Positions 1-7,346 of a stretch of 8,570 bases of DNA are shown here, piece by piece. The notes under the pieces are model-generated. The model saw only the letters and a program-made list of their open reading frames with translations. It was not told the DNA's origin and did no database searches. How positions within the stretch are numbered: the first letter of the stretch is position 1; the number at the start of each line of letters is the position of its first letter. The DNA comes from Phenylobacterium sp. (GTDB taxonomy: Bacteria > Pseudomonadota > Alphaproteobacteria > Caulobacterales > Caulobacteraceae). The DNA is taken from positions 1 through 8,570 of the forward strand of contig JAHUZY010000378.1 in assembly GCA_019264505.1 (NCBI GenBank), in the 5' to 3' direction. The translations under genes were made by a program, and so were the position numbers.

Positions 1-572
1 GCGACCTCCTCGCCGCGGGCGACCGAGGAGATGAGGGCGGGCTTGCCCAGGAGCCGCGCGCCCGCCAGGGCCTGGGCGGGGTTGCGGGTTTCTGCGCCGG
101 TCAGCCTTTGCAGCTCCCAGGTGTTGCAGGCCACCAGGTCGGCCCGGGGGACGAGGTCGGCGGTGACGGCCTCGGCCACGTCGATGGGCACATAGAGGCC
201 CTTGCCGGCGTCCCCGAGAGTCGGGTCGATGATGACGAAGGGCTTGCGGGCGCTCTGCTCCCGGGGGGCGGCGCGGACGGCGTCGATGGCCCGGGCGGCG
301 GCCCGCACCTGGGCGCTGCTGGCGAAATAGCCGGTGATGACCAGGTCGATCTGGGAGAAGTAGCCGTTGGCCTCGATGCCATCGAGCATGCCGTCGATGG
401 CGTCCACCGGCACCGCCGCCCCGCCGGGCGGTCCCCAGCCGGGATGGCGCCCATAGAGCACGGTGGGCACGACCATGGCGTCCACCTTGAACGGGGCGAA
501 GGCCAGGGCCTGGGCGGAGCCGCCGACACGGCTGGCGGCGACATGGCTGGAAATGATGAGGGCTAGCGGCAT
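1..572 (-). CDS. pdxY: Pyridoxal/pyridoxine kinase, PdxY/PdxK type (partial, C-terminal part beyond left edge)
   Basis: The first 190 residues of a ribokinase-fold vitamin B6 kinase, which phosphorylates pyridoxal/pyridoxine with ATP in the cytoplasm as part of PLP salvage. The protein begins MPLALIISSHVAASRVGGSA, matching the family opening in which a Ser-His pair follows the first strand (here S9-H10). Further family blocks are VITGYFASSAQV (78-89), IIDPTLGDAGKGLYVP (114-129) and ADLVACNTWELQRLTG (144-159). The ATP-site glycine-rich loop with the catalytic Asp should lie past the left edge and cannot be checked. The ATG at 572 is the only reasonable start: no in-frame ATG lies just upstream and the homologous N-terminus fits. 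No Shine-Dalgarno sequence is visible before it. The gene follows ahcY in the same direction but is separated from it by a terminator, so it probably has its own promoter. A ThiD-like hydroxymethylpyrimidine kinase is the main alternative, less likely from the motifs. Confidence 0.82.
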   Translation of the reverse strand, partial: MPLALIISSHVAASRVGGSAQALAFAPFKVDAMVVPTVLYGRHPGWGPPGGAAVPVDAIDGMLDGIEANGYFSQIDLVITGYFASSAQVRAAARAIDAVRAAPREQSARKPFVIIDPTLGDAGKGLYVPIDVAEAVTADLVPRADLVACNTWELQRLTGAETRNPAQALAGARLLGKPALISSVARGEEV

Positions 573-630
573 GAGGGCCGCATAGAGAAGCGCCGCGCCG
601 GGACCCGCAAGGGGCCTCGACGCGGCGTTG

Positions 631-659
631 CAAATAATTCTCCCGCCTGAAACGGGAGT
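631..659 (-). terminator. Intrinsic terminator of ahcY
   Basis: Read on the minus strand, a perfect 6-bp stem CTCCCG/CGGGAG (658-653 with 645-640) closes a 7-nt loop TTTCAGG and is followed directly by the T-rich tail AATTATTT. It sits 14 bases past the ahcY stop codon, exactly where a Rho-independent terminator is expected, and in otherwise very GC-rich DNA the A/T tail stands out. It implies that the downstream kinase gene is not simply co-transcribed with ahcY. Confidence 0.8.
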
Positions 660-672
660 GTCAGGTGAAGTT

Positions 673-2064
673 CTAGTAGCGGTAGTGCTCAGGCTTGAAC
701 GGGCCAGCTTCCGGCACGCCGATATAGTCAGCCTGTTCCTTGCTCAGACGGGTCAGCTTGGCGCCGAGTTTTTCCAGGTGAAGGATGGCGACCTTCTCGT
801 CCAGGTGCTTGGGCAGGGTATAGACCTTGGTCTCGTAGCGCCCGCCGTTCTGCCACAGCTCGATCTGCGCCAGGGTCTGGTTGGTGAAGGAGGCGCTCAT
901 CACGAAGCTCGGATGGCCCGTGGCGTTGCCCAGGTTCACCAGGCGGCCTTCCGACAGGACGATGATCTTCTTGCCGTCGGGGAATTCCACGTGGTGGACC
1001 TGATCCTTGATCTTGTCCCACTTGAAGTTGCGCAGGCCGGCGATCTGAATTTCGGAGTCGAAGTGGCCGATGTTGCAGACGATGGCGTTGTTCTTCATCG
1101 CCCGCATGTGCTCGACGGTGAGCACGTCCTTGTTGCCGGTGGCGGTGACGAAGATGTCGGCCTTGTCGGCCACGTCCTCGACGGTGACGACCTCATAGCC
1201 TTCCATCGCCGCCTGCAGGGCGCAGATCGGATCGACCTCGGTGACCATGACCCGGGCGCCGCCGTTGCGCAGCGAGGCGGCCGAGCCCTTGCCCACATCG
1301 CCATAGCCCATGACCACGGCGGTCTTGCCGGCCAGCATCACGTCGGTGCCGCGGCGAATGGCGTCCACGAGGCTCTCGCGGCAGCCATAGAGGTTGTCGA
1401 ACTTCGACTTGGTGACGCTGTCGTTCACATTGATGGCGGGATAGGGCAGCTCGCCCCGCTCGGCCATCTGATAGAGGCGGTGGACCCCCGTGGTGGTCTC
1501 TTCGGACACGCCCTTGATGGCCGCGCGGATCGCCGAATAGAAGCCCGGCTTTTCCTTCAGATAGCGCTTCATCACCGCATAGAGGGCTTCTTCCTCCTCG
1601 TTCTGCGGATTGTTCAGGACCGAGGGGTCCTTCTCGGCCTTGGGGCCCAGCACGGTGAGCAGGGTGGCGTCGCCGCCGTCATCGAGGATCAGGTTCGGAT
1701 AGCCGCCGTCGGCCCATTCGAAGATCTTGTGGGCGTATTCCCAGTACTCCACCAGGGTCTCGCCCTTGATGGCGAACACCGGCGTGCCGGCCGCGGCGAT
1801 GGCGGCGGCGGCGTGGTCCTGGGTTGAGAAGATGTTGCAGGAGGCCCAGCGAACCTCGGCGCCCAGGGCTTCCAGGGTCTGGATGAGGACCGCGGTCTGG
1901 ATCGTCATGTGCAGGGAGCCAGCGATACGGGCGCCCTTCAGGGGCTGGCTCGGGCCAAACTCTTCACGGGTCGCCATCAGACCGGGCATTTCGGTCTCGG
2001 CGATCTCGATTTCCTTGCGGCCAAAGTCAGCCAGGCTGATGTCCTTGACGATGTAGTCGGTCAT
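673..2064 (-). CDS. ahcY: Adenosylhomocysteinase (S-adenosyl-L-homocysteine hydrolase)
   Basis: Cytoplasmic NAD-dependent enzyme that splits S-adenosylhomocysteine (SAH), the product of all SAM-dependent methylations, into homocysteine and adenosine. The 463 residues match a full-length bacterial enzyme. Visible landmarks: [13 protein letters not shown] (49-61) with the substrate-site His52; [16 protein letters not shown] (75-90); DDGGD (128-132); the roughly 40-residue bacterial/plant insertion around 142-180; catalytic Lys219 and Asp223 in [11 protein letters not shown]; the NAD-binding loop [10 protein letters not shown] (253-262); and the invariant C-terminus KPEHYRY, whose Lys457 and Tyr461 reach into the neighbouring subunit's NAD site. 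The ATG at 2064 has AGGA nine bases upstream (2074-2077). A sigma70-like promoter and an 18-bp palindrome lie upstream and a strong terminator lies downstream, so it is probably a single-gene unit. Nothing is missing or broken. Confidence 0.98.
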   Translation of the reverse strand: MTDYIVKDISLADFGRKEIEIAETEMPGLMATREEFGPSQPLKGARIAGSLHMTIQTAVLIQTLEALGAEVRWASCNIFSTQDHAAAAIAAAGTPVFAIKGETLVEYWEYAHKIFEWADGGYPNLILDDGGDATLLTVLGPKAEKDPSVLNNPQNEEEEALYAVMKRYLKEKPGFYSAIRAAIKGVSEETTTGVHRLYQMAERGELPYPAINVNDSVTKSKFDNLYGCRESLVDAIRRGTDVMLAGKTAVVMGYGDVGKGSAASLRNGGARVMVTEVDPICALQAAMEGYEVVTVEDVADKADIFVTATGNKDVLTVEHMRAMKNNAIVCNIGHFDSEIQIAGLRNFKWDKIKDQVHHVEFPDGKKIIVLSEGRLVNLGNATGHPSFVMSASFTNQTLAQIELWQNGGRYETKVYTLPKHLDEKVAILHLEKLGAKLTRLSKEQADYIGVPEAGPFKPEHYRY

Positions 2065-2129
2065 GTCGGTGGGTCCTGCGGTCCTGTCGCGGGCGCACGC
2101 ATGGCGCGCCTAAGATGCGGTTTTGGCGC

Positions 2130-2158
2130 TCTATAGCCGGGACGCCGGTCCGGAGCAA
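2130..2158 (-). promoter_or_regulatory. Predicted sigma70-type promoter of ahcY
   Basis: On the minus strand TTGCTC (-35, 2158-2153) and TATAGA (-10, 2135-2130) are separated by exactly 17 bases. The -10 also reads GCTATAGA, close to the Caulobacter housekeeping form GCTANAWC. A start around 2123 would give a leader of roughly 58 nt before the ahcY ATG. This is a consensus match only. Confidence 0.55.
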
Positions 2159-2164
2159 GGATCG

Positions 2165-2182
2165 TATAAAGATATCCTTATA
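2165..2182. promoter_or_regulatory. 18-bp AT-rich palindrome upstream of ahcY, candidate SahR-type operator
   Basis: TATAAAGATATCCTTATA is a dyad with 8 of 9 base pairs matching, centred on GATATC; the one mismatch is A2170/C2177. It lies in the gap between the CYTH-CHAD stop codon and ahcY, 6 bp upstream of the predicted -35 box. Size and symmetry fit a dimeric winged-helix repressor. SahR, an ArsR-family SAH-responsive repressor of methionine-cycle genes in Proteobacteria, is the natural candidate because its known targets include ahcY. The motif assignment is from memory and no regulator gene is present in the window. Confidence 0.55.
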
Positions 2183-2188
2183 TCTTCC

Positions 2189-3664
2189 TTACCAGGGGTC
2201 ATCAGCCTCGCGATAGGCGCTCCAGGCCCGGGCGGCGGCCTTGAGCCGGCCGTCCTGGTCGGCGGCCACTTCGCCCGCCAGATGGCCGGCGGCATAGAGA
2301 GCCGGTCCCTCCAGCGCGAGGCTGGTGAGCAGGGCCTCGGCGGTGGCCCCGTCGTTCAGGGCGCCCAGGGCGGCCTGCAGGGCCTTGGTCTTCTTGATGA
2401 GCCTGCGGGCCGGCTTGTCCTTGAGCAGGGGGCGGAAGGCCTCGGCGGCGTAACGGAGCTTCTTGGCCTGGATGCGCACCTGGTGGCGCTCGCTGTCGGA
2501 CAGCTCCATCAACCCTTGGCCGCGCTTGGCGAGCTTGCGCCGCCGTGCGCTCAGCGCCTGGATGGCGAACTCGCCCGCCGGACCGCCCCCATCGGCCAGG
2601 GGCTCCAGCCAGTCGCCGGTCTCGATCCAGGCGTGCAGGTCCAGCAGCAGGGCGCGGAAGCGGGTGGAGGCCGCCGCCCCGCGGGCCCGGGCATGGGCCT
2701 TGCCGCGGGCGGCGTCCAGGGCCTGTCCGAGATCGGCCAGGCCGTGGATGGCGGCCTTGCCCTGGGCGGCGGGCCGATAGGTCTCGTCGACGAAGACATC
2801 GAGATTGCGCGCCTCATCGCAGGCGCCGGCCAGCCATTTCAGCTCGCCCTTCAGCACATCGAGCTCAGCCCCGGCCACCAGGGCCTTGAAGGTGCTCATG
2901 GCGCTGCGCAGGCGCCGGACCGCCACCCGCAACTGGTGAACCGCTTCGGGAGAGTCGCCGCCCCGGCGGAGGATCAGGCCGTTGGCGGCGATCTGGGCCA
3001 GGGCGGAGCGGGCGATGGCCTGGAAGGCGGCGGCCGCCGACATGGCCGGGACGAGGCCAGCCTGGGCGTGGCGGCGGGACTCCTCATCGCCCTCCACCAG
3101 GGCGAACCCCTGGTCGGCCTTGGTTTCAAAGCTGAGATAGAGGGGGGCGGCTTCAAACAGCCGGCGCGCCAGGGAGAAGAGCGCCGCCGGCGCGCCGGTC
3201 TTGAGTTCGAGCTCCACCTCACAGAGGCTGGTGCGGCGGCCGCCCGCCAGGATTTCACCCTCGTCCAGGGCCAGCTCGATCTCAGCATCCTCCCAGACCA
3301 GGGTGCGCAGCCGACGGCGGACCTGGACGGCGAACAGGGGCTCCAGCCGCGCCACCTGATCATCGCCCAGGAGATCGCGCAGGGGGCCGTGGCTGGCCTC
3401 GGGCTGATCGCTCTCGACGGCGATCTCATGTTCCTGCCGCTTCAGGCCCTTGCCGGCCTTGAGGGTCTGGCGGCGGCCCTGCGGCTCCTGGCGGATGCGC
3501 AAGCCTGCGCCCAGGTCGCGCAGGCGACGGTCCGGCGTATCGAAATAGATGGCCGCCAGATCGATGGTCCCGTCCTCGCCCTCAGGCGCGGCGCTCAGCA
3601 CGGCCTCGATATCGGCCGGTTCGCAGAGGAATTTGAGTTCGGTTTCTTCCGGGGGGGCGCTCAA
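2189..3664 (-). CDS. CYTH and CHAD domain protein (YgiF-like inorganic triphosphatase)
   Basis: A 491-residue fusion of two domains. The N-terminal CYTH domain (about 5-200) has the signature ExExK at 7-11 (ETELK), basic tunnel residues in LRIR (55-58) and TLK (67-69), and the alternating acidic strand CEVELELK (148-155); this is the triphosphate tunnel metalloenzyme fold that hydrolyses tripolyphosphate or related triphosphates with divalent metal. The C-terminal CHAD domain (about 210-485) is helical and repeats the conserved His/Arg/Lys helix twice, [14 protein letters not shown] (243-256) and [17 protein letters not shown] (394-410); CHAD domains bind polyphosphate. The same architecture and similar length occur in E. 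coli YgiF. The start is a TTG at 3664 with GGAG seven bases upstream; an in-frame stop precedes it with no ATG between. The gene is divergent from bioB and ends 125 bp before ahcY. The exact substrate cannot be read from sequence. Confidence 0.9.
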   Translation of the reverse strand: MSAPPEETELKFLCEPADIEAVLSAAPEGEDGTIDLAAIYFDTPDRRLRDLGAGLRIRQEPQGRRQTLKAGKGLKRQEHEIAVESDQPEASHGPLRDLLGDDQVARLEPLFAVQVRRRLRTLVWEDAEIELALDEGEILAGGRRTSLCEVELELKTGAPAALFSLARRLFEAAPLYLSFETKADQGFALVEGDEESRRHAQAGLVPAMSAAAAFQAIARSALAQIAANGLILRRGGDSPEAVHQLRVAVRRLRSAMSTFKALVAGAELDVLKGELKWLAGACDEARNLDVFVDETYRPAAQGKAAIHGLADLGQALDAARGKAHARARGAAASTRFRALLLDLHAWIETGDWLEPLADGGGPAGEFAIQALSARRRKLAKRGQGLMELSDSERHQVRIQAKKLRYAAEAFRPLLKDKPARRLIKKTKALQAALGALNDGATAEALLTSLALEGPALYAAGHLAGEVAADQDGRLKAAARAWSAYREADDPW

Positions 3665-3762
3665 GGGTCGGCTCCGATTCGAAGGCGTTTTCCTCCCCGG
3701 CCAAGCATCCTATAGGGGAGGCCATAGCGATTGCGCCGCGGCGCAGACCAGGAGTGCTCCCC
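3665..3762. promoter_or_regulatory. 98-bp divergent intergenic region (CYTH-CHAD / bioB)
   Basis: This gap must hold the start signals of two divergent genes. Visible elements are the perfect 8-bp palindrome CCTATAGG (3709-3716), which offers a TATAGG -10-like hexamer on both strands, a single GATTC (GANTC methylation-type site, 3676-3680), and a perfect 12-bp GC palindrome GCGCCGCGGCGC (3733-3744) in the bioB leader. No good -35 partner is visible for either direction, so the promoter assignment is weak. No BioR-like or BirA-like operator was recognised. Confidence 0.3.
3750..3754 (+). promoter_or_regulatory. Ribosome binding site that fixes the bioB start
   Basis: AGGAG ends eight bases before the ATG at 3763. 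The in-frame GTG at 3754 overlaps this element and so cannot be the start it serves; the ATG at 3763 is therefore preferred. Confidence 0.75.
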
Positions 3763-4758
3763 ATGAACGCCCCGATCCGCCATGTCGACCCCGCCCAGCC
3801 GCGATTTGATTGGACGCTGGAGGAAATCGAGGCGCTCTTCGAACGTCCCTTCATGGAATTGGTGTTCGAAGCCGCGGCCATTCACCGCCGCTGGTTCGAT
3901 CCCTCAGAGGTCCAGCTGTCGCAGCTCCTGTCGGTGAAGACCGGCGGCTGCGCCGAAAACTGCGGCTATTGCAGCCAGTCCCAGCACTTCAAGACCGGGG
4001 TGGCGGCCACCAAGCTGATGGAGGCCGATACGGTTATCGCTGCCGCCGCCGAGGCCAAGGCCGGCGGCGCCCAGCGCTTCTGCATGGGGGCGGCCTGGCG
4101 CGACCTGAAGGATCGCGACCTGCCCAAGGTGGCGGCCATGATTTCCGGCGTGAAGGCGCTGGGCCTGGAGACCTGCGCCACGCTGGGCATGCTGAAGCCG
4201 GAACAGGCCAAGGCCCTCAAGGACGCCGGTCTCGACTACTACAATCACAACCTGGACACCGGGCCGGACTATTACGACCAGGTGGTCACCACGCGGACCT
4301 ATCAGGACCGGCTGGACACCCTGGAGGCGGTGCGCGACGCGGGCCTGTCGACCTGCTGCGGCGGCATTGTCGGCATGGGCGAGACCCGGCGCGACCGGGC
4401 CGGCCTGCTGCATGCGCTGGCCACCCTGCCGGCCCATCCCGACAGCCTGCCGATCAACGACCTGATGCCCATTCCGGGCACGCCGCTCGGCGACAGCGCG
4501 GCGGTGGACGGGCTGGAGTTCGTGCGGATGATCGCGGTCGCCCGCATCGTCTGCCCCAAGGCCGTGGTGCGGCTGTCGGCCGGGCGCGAGCACATGTCCC
4601 GTGAACTGCAGGCGCTCTGCTTCCTGGCCGGCGCCAATTCCATGTTCGTGGGCGGTAAGCTTTTGACCACCAGCAACCCGGACAAGGACACTGACGCCGC
4701 CCTGATGGCCGAGCTTGGCCTGCGTCCGATGGGAACCGGCCCAGCCGCGGTTGCTTAA
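3763..4758 (+). CDS. bioB: Biotin synthase
   Basis: Radical-SAM enzyme that inserts sulfur into dethiobiotin, the last step of biotin synthesis. The 331-residue protein has the radical-SAM 4Fe-4S motif CAENCGYC with Cys63, Cys67 and Cys70. The ligands of the sacrificial 2Fe-2S cluster are all present: Cys107 (RFCMGAAW), Cys138 ([10 protein letters not shown]), Cys198 ([12 protein letters not shown]) and Arg270 (VRLSAGR), each ten positions beyond its E. coli counterpart. YYNHNLDT (159-166) is the family's substrate-site block. The enzyme should be fully active. No other bio genes are adjacent, so bioB is unlinked here. It is divergent from the CYTH-CHAD gene; the next gene downstream, yadG, follows in the same direction after about 120 bp with no convincing terminator between, so some read-through is possible. 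Confidence 0.98.
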   Translation: MNAPIRHVDPAQPRFDWTLEEIEALFERPFMELVFEAAAIHRRWFDPSEVQLSQLLSVKTGGCAENCGYCSQSQHFKTGVAATKLMEADTVIAAAAEAKAGGAQRFCMGAAWRDLKDRDLPKVAAMISGVKALGLETCATLGMLKPEQAKALKDAGLDYYNHNLDTGPDYYDQVVTTRTYQDRLDTLEAVRDAGLSTCCGGIVGMGETRRDRAGLLHALATLPAHPDSLPINDLMPIPGTPLGDSAAVDGLEFVRMIAVARIVCPKAVVRLSAGREHMSRELQALCFLAGANSMFVGGKLLTTSNPDKDTDAALMAELGLRPMGTGPAAVA

Positions 4759-4867
4759 GCCGCCCCGCGGAGTTTCCCACAGCCCCCTGTCGGTTCAGAC
4801 AACCTTTGGACGTCCTCGGGTCTAGCCTCGCCCTGTCGGGGCACCTATCTGGCTGGGACGCCGAGGG

Positions 4868-4871
4868 GGAG
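4868..4871 (+). promoter_or_regulatory. Ribosome binding site that fixes the yadG start at TTG 4880
   Basis: GGAG ends eight bases before TTG 4880. The longer in-frame candidate, GTG 4871, overlaps the GGAG itself. The spacing matches that of bioB upstream, so the TTG is the better start. Confidence 0.6.
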
Positions 4872-4879
4872 TGCTGCGG

Positions 4880-5806
4880 TTGTCATCGATTATTTCCGTA
4901 AAGGGTCTGACCAAGACCTATGCCGGAGGCTTTGCGGCGCTCAAGGGCGTCGATCTGGAGATCAGGGAGGGCGAGATTTTCGCCCTTCTGGGCCCCAACG
5001 GGGCGGGCAAGACCACCCTGATCTCGATCATCTGCGGCATCGTCAATCCGACCTCCGGCGAGGTTCTGGCCGACGGCCATGACATTGCGCGCGAGTTCCG
5101 CGCCGCGCGCTCCAAGATCGGCCTAGTGCCCCAGGAGCTGTCCACCGACGCCTTCGAGACCGTGTGGGACACGGTCAAGTTCAGCCGCGGTCTGTTCGGC
5201 AAGCCGCCCAATCCCGCCCATCTGGAAAAGGTGCTCAAGGACCTGTCCCTCTGGGACAAGAAGGACTCCAAGATCATGGCCCTGTCCGGCGGCATGAAGC
5301 GCCGGGTGATGATCGCCAAGGCCCTGTCCCACGAGCCAAAGATCCTGTTCCTCGACGAGCCCACCGCCGGGGTCGATGTCGAGCTGCGCCGCGACATGTG
5401 GGAGATGGTCCGGTCCCTGCGCGAGAGCGGCGTGACCATCATCCTGACCACCCACTATATCGAGGAGGCCGAGGAGATGGCCGACCGGATCGGGGTGATC
5501 CGCAAGGGCGAGATCATCCTGGTCCAGGACAAAGATGTCCTGATGCGCCAGTTGGGCGAGCGGCGGCTGACCCTGCACCTGCAGGCGCCCCTGTCGGCCA
5601 TCCCGCCGGAACTCGCCGTCGAACCGCTCGAGCTCGCCGCCGATGGCCACGAGCTGATCTACACCTTCGACGCCCAGGCCGAAGACACCGGCATCGCCGC
5701 CCTGCTGCGGCGGCTGGAAGCCCATGGCATCGACTTCAAGGACCTGCAGACCAAGCAGAGCTCCCTGGAAGACATTTTCGTCAGCCTGGTGAGGGCGCCC
5801 CAATGA
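4880..5806 (+). CDS. yadG: ABC-2 type transporter ATP-binding protein, YadG-like
   Basis: Cytoplasmic ATPase subunit of an ABC exporter whose membrane partner is the next gene. With the TTG start it has 308 residues, about the length of E. coli YadG. All nucleotide-binding elements are intact: Walker A GPNGAGKT (38-45), Q-loop Gln85 in VPQELS, signature LSGGMKRR (135-142), Walker B ILFLDEP (155-161), D-loop AGVD, and switch His192 in [17 protein letters not shown]. The stretch from the signature to the H-loop ([24 protein letters not shown]) and the ending LEDIFVSLV closely resemble YadG as I recall it. About 80 C-terminal residues follow the ATPase core and are a family-specific accessory region. 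The substrate is unknown for this family; lipid, polymer or drug export are all possible. The stop codon overlaps the permease start in ATGA, which implies translational coupling. Confidence 0.9.
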   Translation: MSSIISVKGLTKTYAGGFAALKGVDLEIREGEIFALLGPNGAGKTTLISIICGIVNPTSGEVLADGHDIAREFRAARSKIGLVPQELSTDAFETVWDTVKFSRGLFGKPPNPAHLEKVLKDLSLWDKKDSKIMALSGGMKRRVMIAKALSHEPKILFLDEPTAGVDVELRRDMWEMVRSLRESGVTIILTTHYIEEAEEMADRIGVIRKGEIILVQDKDVLMRQLGERRLTLHLQAPLSAIPPELAVEPLELAADGHELIYTFDAQAEDTGIAALLRRLEAHGIDFKDLQTKQSSLEDIFVSLVRAPQ

Positions 5807-6564
5807 ACCTCTATGCGGTCAAGGCCATCTACCAGTTCGAGCTGGCGCGGACCTGGCGGACGCTGATGCAGTCCATCGCCTCGCCGGTGATCTCCACCTC
5901 GCTCTATTTCGTGGTGTTCGGCTCAGCCATCGGCTCGCGGATGGTGGAGATCGACGGGATCAGCTATGGCGCCTTCATCATTCCGGGCCTGATCATGCTG
6001 TCCCTGCTGACCGAGAGCATCTCCAACGCCTCGTTCGGCATCTACATGCCGAAGTTCTCCGGCACGATTTACGAGGTGCTTTCGGCGCCCATCTCGGTGG
6101 TGGAGATCGTGGCCGGCTATGTGGGGGCCGCGGCCACCAAGTCGGTTATCCTGGGGCTCATCATCCTGGCCACGGCGCGGATCTTCGTGCCCTACGAAAT
6201 CTCCCACCCGTTCGTGATGCTGAGCTTCCTGGTGCTGACGGCGGTGACCTTCAGCCTGTTCGGCTTCGTCATCGGGGTCTGGGCCGACGGCTGGGAGAAG
6301 CTGCAGATCATCCCCATGCTGGTGGTCATGCCGCTGACCTTCCTGGGCGGCAGCTTCTATTCGATCAGCATGCTGCCGCCGGTCTGGCAGACGATCACCC
6401 TGTTCAACCCGGTGGTCTATCTGGTGAGCGGCTTCCGCTGGAGCTTCTATGGGGTCTCCGACGTGGACATCAGCATCAGCATCGCCATGACGCTCGGCTT
6501 CATGGCGCTCTGTCTGGGGGCGATCATCTGGATCTTCCGCACCGGCTACAAGCTCAAGGCCTGA
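5803..6564 (+). CDS. yadH: ABC-2 type transporter permease, YadH-like
   Basis: Inner-membrane subunit pairing with the preceding ATPase; two copies of each would form the exporter. The 253-residue protein has six hydrophobic segments, roughly 25-44, 57-75, 107-127, 137-160, 168-187 and 227-246. A soluble amphipathic N-terminus ([13 protein letters not shown]) is typical of ABC-2 permeases. The conserved block before the last segment is present: [16 protein letters not shown] (181-196) and [13 protein letters not shown] (201-213). There is no signal peptide and no periplasmic enzymatic domain. The ATG lies inside the yadG stop codon (ATGA overlap); the longer frame running upstream is not coding. 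The gene ends 21 bp before the convergent hpr gene. Cargo cannot be inferred. Confidence 0.9.
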   Translation: MNLYAVKAIYQFELARTWRTLMQSIASPVISTSLYFVVFGSAIGSRMVEIDGISYGAFIIPGLIMLSLLTESISNASFGIYMPKFSGTIYEVLSAPISVVEIVAGYVGAAATKSVILGLIILATARIFVPYEISHPFVMLSFLVLTAVTFSLFGFVIGVWADGWEKLQIIPMLVVMPLTFLGGSFYSISMLPPVWQTITLFNPVVYLVSGFRWSFYGVSDVDISISIAMTLGFMALCLGAIIWIFRTGYKLKA

Positions 6565-6585
6565 GGCCGGACCGGGCCTGGGCCG

Positions 6586-6858
6586 CTACTGGTCCTCGTC
6601 GAACCGGGCGGCCACCAGGGCGCACAGGGCCTCAAGCGCCTCATCGGCCTGGTCGCCCTCGGCGGCGATATGGATGGTGCTGCCGGGACCGGCGGCCAGC
6701 ATCATCAGGCCCATGATCGAGCGGGCGTCGACGGTCTGGCCGTCCTTGGACACCTGGATCTCGGCCTCATAGGCCGAGGCGAGCTTGACGAACTTGGCCG
6801 AAGCGCGGGCGTGCAGACCCCGCTTGTTCAGGATTTCGACCGTCCGTTCGGCCGTCAT
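6586..6858 (-). CDS. ptsH: HPr-type phosphocarrier protein
   Basis: Small cytoplasmic phosphocarrier of 90 residues. The active-site block NKRGLHARAS contains His16, which receives phosphate from enzyme I, and DARSIMGLMMLAA contains Ser47 (the Ser46 of model HPr proteins), the residue phosphorylated by HprK, which is encoded two genes upstream. Both phosphorylation sites are therefore intact. The ATG overlaps the stop of the EIIA gene by four bases, so the two are translationally coupled. No EIIB or EIIC sugar permease is present, which suggests a regulatory PTS as in other alphaproteobacteria, with EIIA as one acceptor. Enzyme I must be encoded elsewhere. The name npr is equally defensible. 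Confidence 0.95.
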   Translation of the reverse strand: MTAERTVEILNKRGLHARASAKFVKLASAYEAEIQVSKDGQTVDARSIMGLMMLAAGPGSTIHIAAEGDQADEALEALCALVAARFDEDQ

Positions 6859-7259
6859 TTATCGCCCGCCAGGACGTAGGAGGCCACGGAGATATATTTG
6901 CGTCCCGCCTCCTGGGCGGCGGAGACGCAGTCCTCCAGGCCGCAACGGGTCCGCACGCTGGCCAGCTTGATCAGCATGGGCAGGTTGAGCCCGGCGATGA
7001 CCTCGGCCCGGGTCTGTTCCATCACCGAAATGGCGAGATTCGACGGCGTGCCGCCGAACATGTCGGTCAGCAGGATGACCCCGCCGCCGGTGTCGGCCCG
7101 CGCGCAGGCGCCCAGGATGTCCATCCGGCGCCGTTCCATATCGTCGTCGGGTCCGATGCAGATGGCCTCGACCGCGGTCTGCGGCCCCACCACATGCTCC
7201 ATCGCCGAAACGAACTCTGCGGCCAATCGCCCGTGCGTGACGATCACGAGCCCGATCAT
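6855..7259 (-). CDS. manX: PTS EIIA component, mannose/fructose (EIIA-Man) type
   Basis: Cytoplasmic 134-residue EIIA domain standing alone, without the EIIB domain fused to it in E. coli ManX. It starts MIGLVIVTHGRLAAEF; His9 in THGRLA is the phosphate acceptor from HPr. The conserved TDMFGGTPSNLA block lies near residues 65-76, followed by the predicted helix and GLNLPML strand of the fold. I chose ATG 7259 over the in-frame TTG at 7265: GAGAG stands seven bases before the ATG but only one base before the TTG, and the family normally begins directly with M-I-G-L-V. It overlaps hpr by four bases downstream and is separated from hprK by 87 bp. With no EIIB/EIIC partner, a signalling role is more likely than sugar uptake; the name ptsM is used in some relatives. 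Confidence 0.93.
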   Translation of the reverse strand: MIGLVIVTHGRLAAEFVSAMEHVVGPQTAVEAICIGPDDDMERRRMDILGACARADTGGGVILLTDMFGGTPSNLAISVMEQTRAEVIAGLNLPMLIKLASVRTRCGLEDCVSAAQEAGRKYISVASYVLAGDK

Positions 7260-7346
7260 GCCCAAGCTCTCAAAGGTAATCCCCTGTCGGCCGCGATGTC
7301 GCAGAATGCGGACCAGAAGCCGGGTGTGATACGCGCCTTCCGCACG

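Noticed and set aside
628..1827. Long open frame antisense to ahcY (399 codons)
   Set aside because: It lies wholly over the unmistakable ahcY gene in the opposite strand; its composition (His/Gly/Val/Leu/Ala rich) is typical of a mirror frame in GC-rich DNA, with no recognisable domain.
2065..2129. SAH or SAM riboswitch in the ahcY leader
   Set aside because: The predicted leader is only about 58 nt and I could not lay out the conserved helices of any known SAH/SAM class; a covariance-model search would settle it.
2123..3715. 530-codon open frame antisense to the CYTH-CHAD gene
   Set aside because: It is longer than the real gene but Gly/Gln/Leu/Ala low-complexity without motifs, and it would run through the ahcY promoter and palindrome. 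The minus-strand frame has complete CYTH and CHAD signatures.
3754..3762. GTG start for bioB nine bases upstream
   Set aside because: It overlaps the only good ribosome binding site, which is correctly spaced for ATG 3763.
3665..3762. BioR- or BirA-type operator controlling bioB
   Set aside because: No TTATNNATAA-like dyad or long BirA-style inverted repeat is present in the gap.
4759..4870. Terminator or promoter between bioB and yadG
   Set aside because: Only weak hairpins are visible (for example GCCC-N5-GGGC and the 8-bp dyad GGACGTCC at 4808-4815), without T-tracts; TTGGAC at 4806 has no convincing -10 partner. I see no gene in this gap.
5164..5802. Upstream extension of the permease reading frame to 466 codons
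   Set aside because: This part overlaps the ABC ATPase core in another frame and is Arg/Pro/Gly-rich noise; the ATG at 5803 inside the yadG stop gives a family-length permease.
6466..6486. Short repeated ATCAGC units in yadH
   Set aside because: They encode an ordinary Ile-Ser-Ile-Ser stretch at the edge of a membrane helix; too short to be a meaningful repeat.
7260..7265. TTG start for the EIIA gene two codons upstream
   Set aside because: Only one base separates it from GAGAG, whereas ATG 7259 has ideal spacing and the family-typical N-terminus.
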